Source: Deltaproteobacteria bacterium
GTDB taxonomy: Bacteria; Desulfobacterota; GWC2-55-46
Reading direction: 5' to 3'
NCBI GenBank assembly: GCA_015075075.1
Contig: JABTVA010000009.1
Location: forward strand, 45,428-109,427
Length of the DNA stretch: 64,000 nt
Every line of letters begins with the position of its first letter. Position 1 is the stretch's first letter. The notes beneath the pieces were generated by a model, which saw only the letters and a list, made by a program, of their open reading frames with translations, was not told where the DNA came from and ran no database searches. Positions 63,969-64,000 of this stretch are shown here, piece after piece. The position numbers were made by a program, and so were the translations under genes.

Positions 63969-64000
63969 GGTAACCTCTAAAAATTAGAGATTTTTCCCGT
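63969..64000. repeat. Family A palindromic repeat, copy A8 (cut by window end)
   Basis: TAACCTCTAAAAATTAGAGATTTTTCCCG matches the outer arm of family A copies such as A7. The rest lies beyond the window. Confidence 0.75.

Noticed and set aside
1..64000. CRISPR array, prophage, rRNA or tRNA genes
   Set aside because: No regularly spaced direct repeats, phage structural genes, rRNA signatures or cloverleaf with TTCGA arm were found on either strand.

Overview
The window is about 64 kb of GC-rich bacterial chromosome with no rRNA, tRNA, CRISPR or phage genes that I could find. Gene content points to a Gram-negative, anaerobic or facultatively anaerobic deltaproteobacterium-like lineage (Desulfobacterota/Desulfuromonadota or a relative). 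The evidence is an Rnf complex, System II cytochrome c maturation, a six-haem c-type cytochrome, NtrYX- and PilRS-type sigma54 control, type IV pilus motors and many outer-membrane lipoproteins. Codon use favours AGG (Arg) and ATA (Ile) despite the high GC. Nearly all genes lie on the minus strand; the exceptions are a PAS protein, the cytochrome, nadB and a copper ATPase.

Layout. 1-5.5 kb: a partial DksA/TraR-like gene, archaeal-type SAM synthetase, queH, ruvB-ruvA-ruvC and a YebC regulator. 5.7-13 kb: a PAS protein, an NtrC-type regulator, and an NtrX-NtrY-DUF4390 operon. 13-18.3 kb: thiol/disulfide and cytochrome c maturation genes (glutaredoxin-like, CcdA, TlpA/ResA, CcsB, ResB, TPR and PCYCGC lipoproteins). 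18.4-24.1 kb: rnfCDGEAB preceded by a strong promoter, a ZTP (pfl) riboswitch and an intrinsic terminator. 24.2-26.7 kb: His-rich membrane protein, HtrA-like protease, GT2 glycosyltransferase. 27.3-28.4 kb: six-haem cytochrome. 28.4-37.5 kb: surface polysaccharide cluster (three group-1 glycosyltransferases, Wzy-like polymerase, flippase, two radical SAM enzymes). 38-45.4 kb: pilR, pilS, pilC, pilT, pilB. 45.5-48 kb: a response regulator and a haem-motif sensor kinase. 48.3-49.4 kb: pgsA and a lytic transglycosylase. 49.8-53.6 kb: nadB and a CopB-like ATPase. 53.6-62 kb: an envelope cluster with a CsgG-like lipoprotein, a GNA1162-like lipoprotein, an FlgT-N-like protein, an SLH/TPR lipoprotein, an LPP20-like protein, a beta-barrel protein, a TPR lipoprotein and a response-regulator/kinase. 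62.7-63.9 kb: an M20 amidohydrolase.

Repeats. Three families of short non-coding elements sit between genes. Family A (eight copies, about 140 bp, long imperfect palindrome) replaces gene ends: it supplies the last codons of queH and of the CsgG-like gene and the apparent start of nadB. Family B (three copies plus one divergent) is about 160 bp. Family C (two full copies, about 140 bp) behaves like a MITE: one copy is inserted inside a family A copy with a TA duplication.

Sequence quality. At least ten otherwise conserved genes are broken by single-base indels, mostly in short homopolymers, and some indels compensate each other a few codons apart (NtrY H-box, rnfA). Consensus errors explain this better than wholesale gene decay, so split genes are annotated over their full extent. 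The most interesting observation is the complete ZTP riboswitch expression platform in front of the rnf operon.
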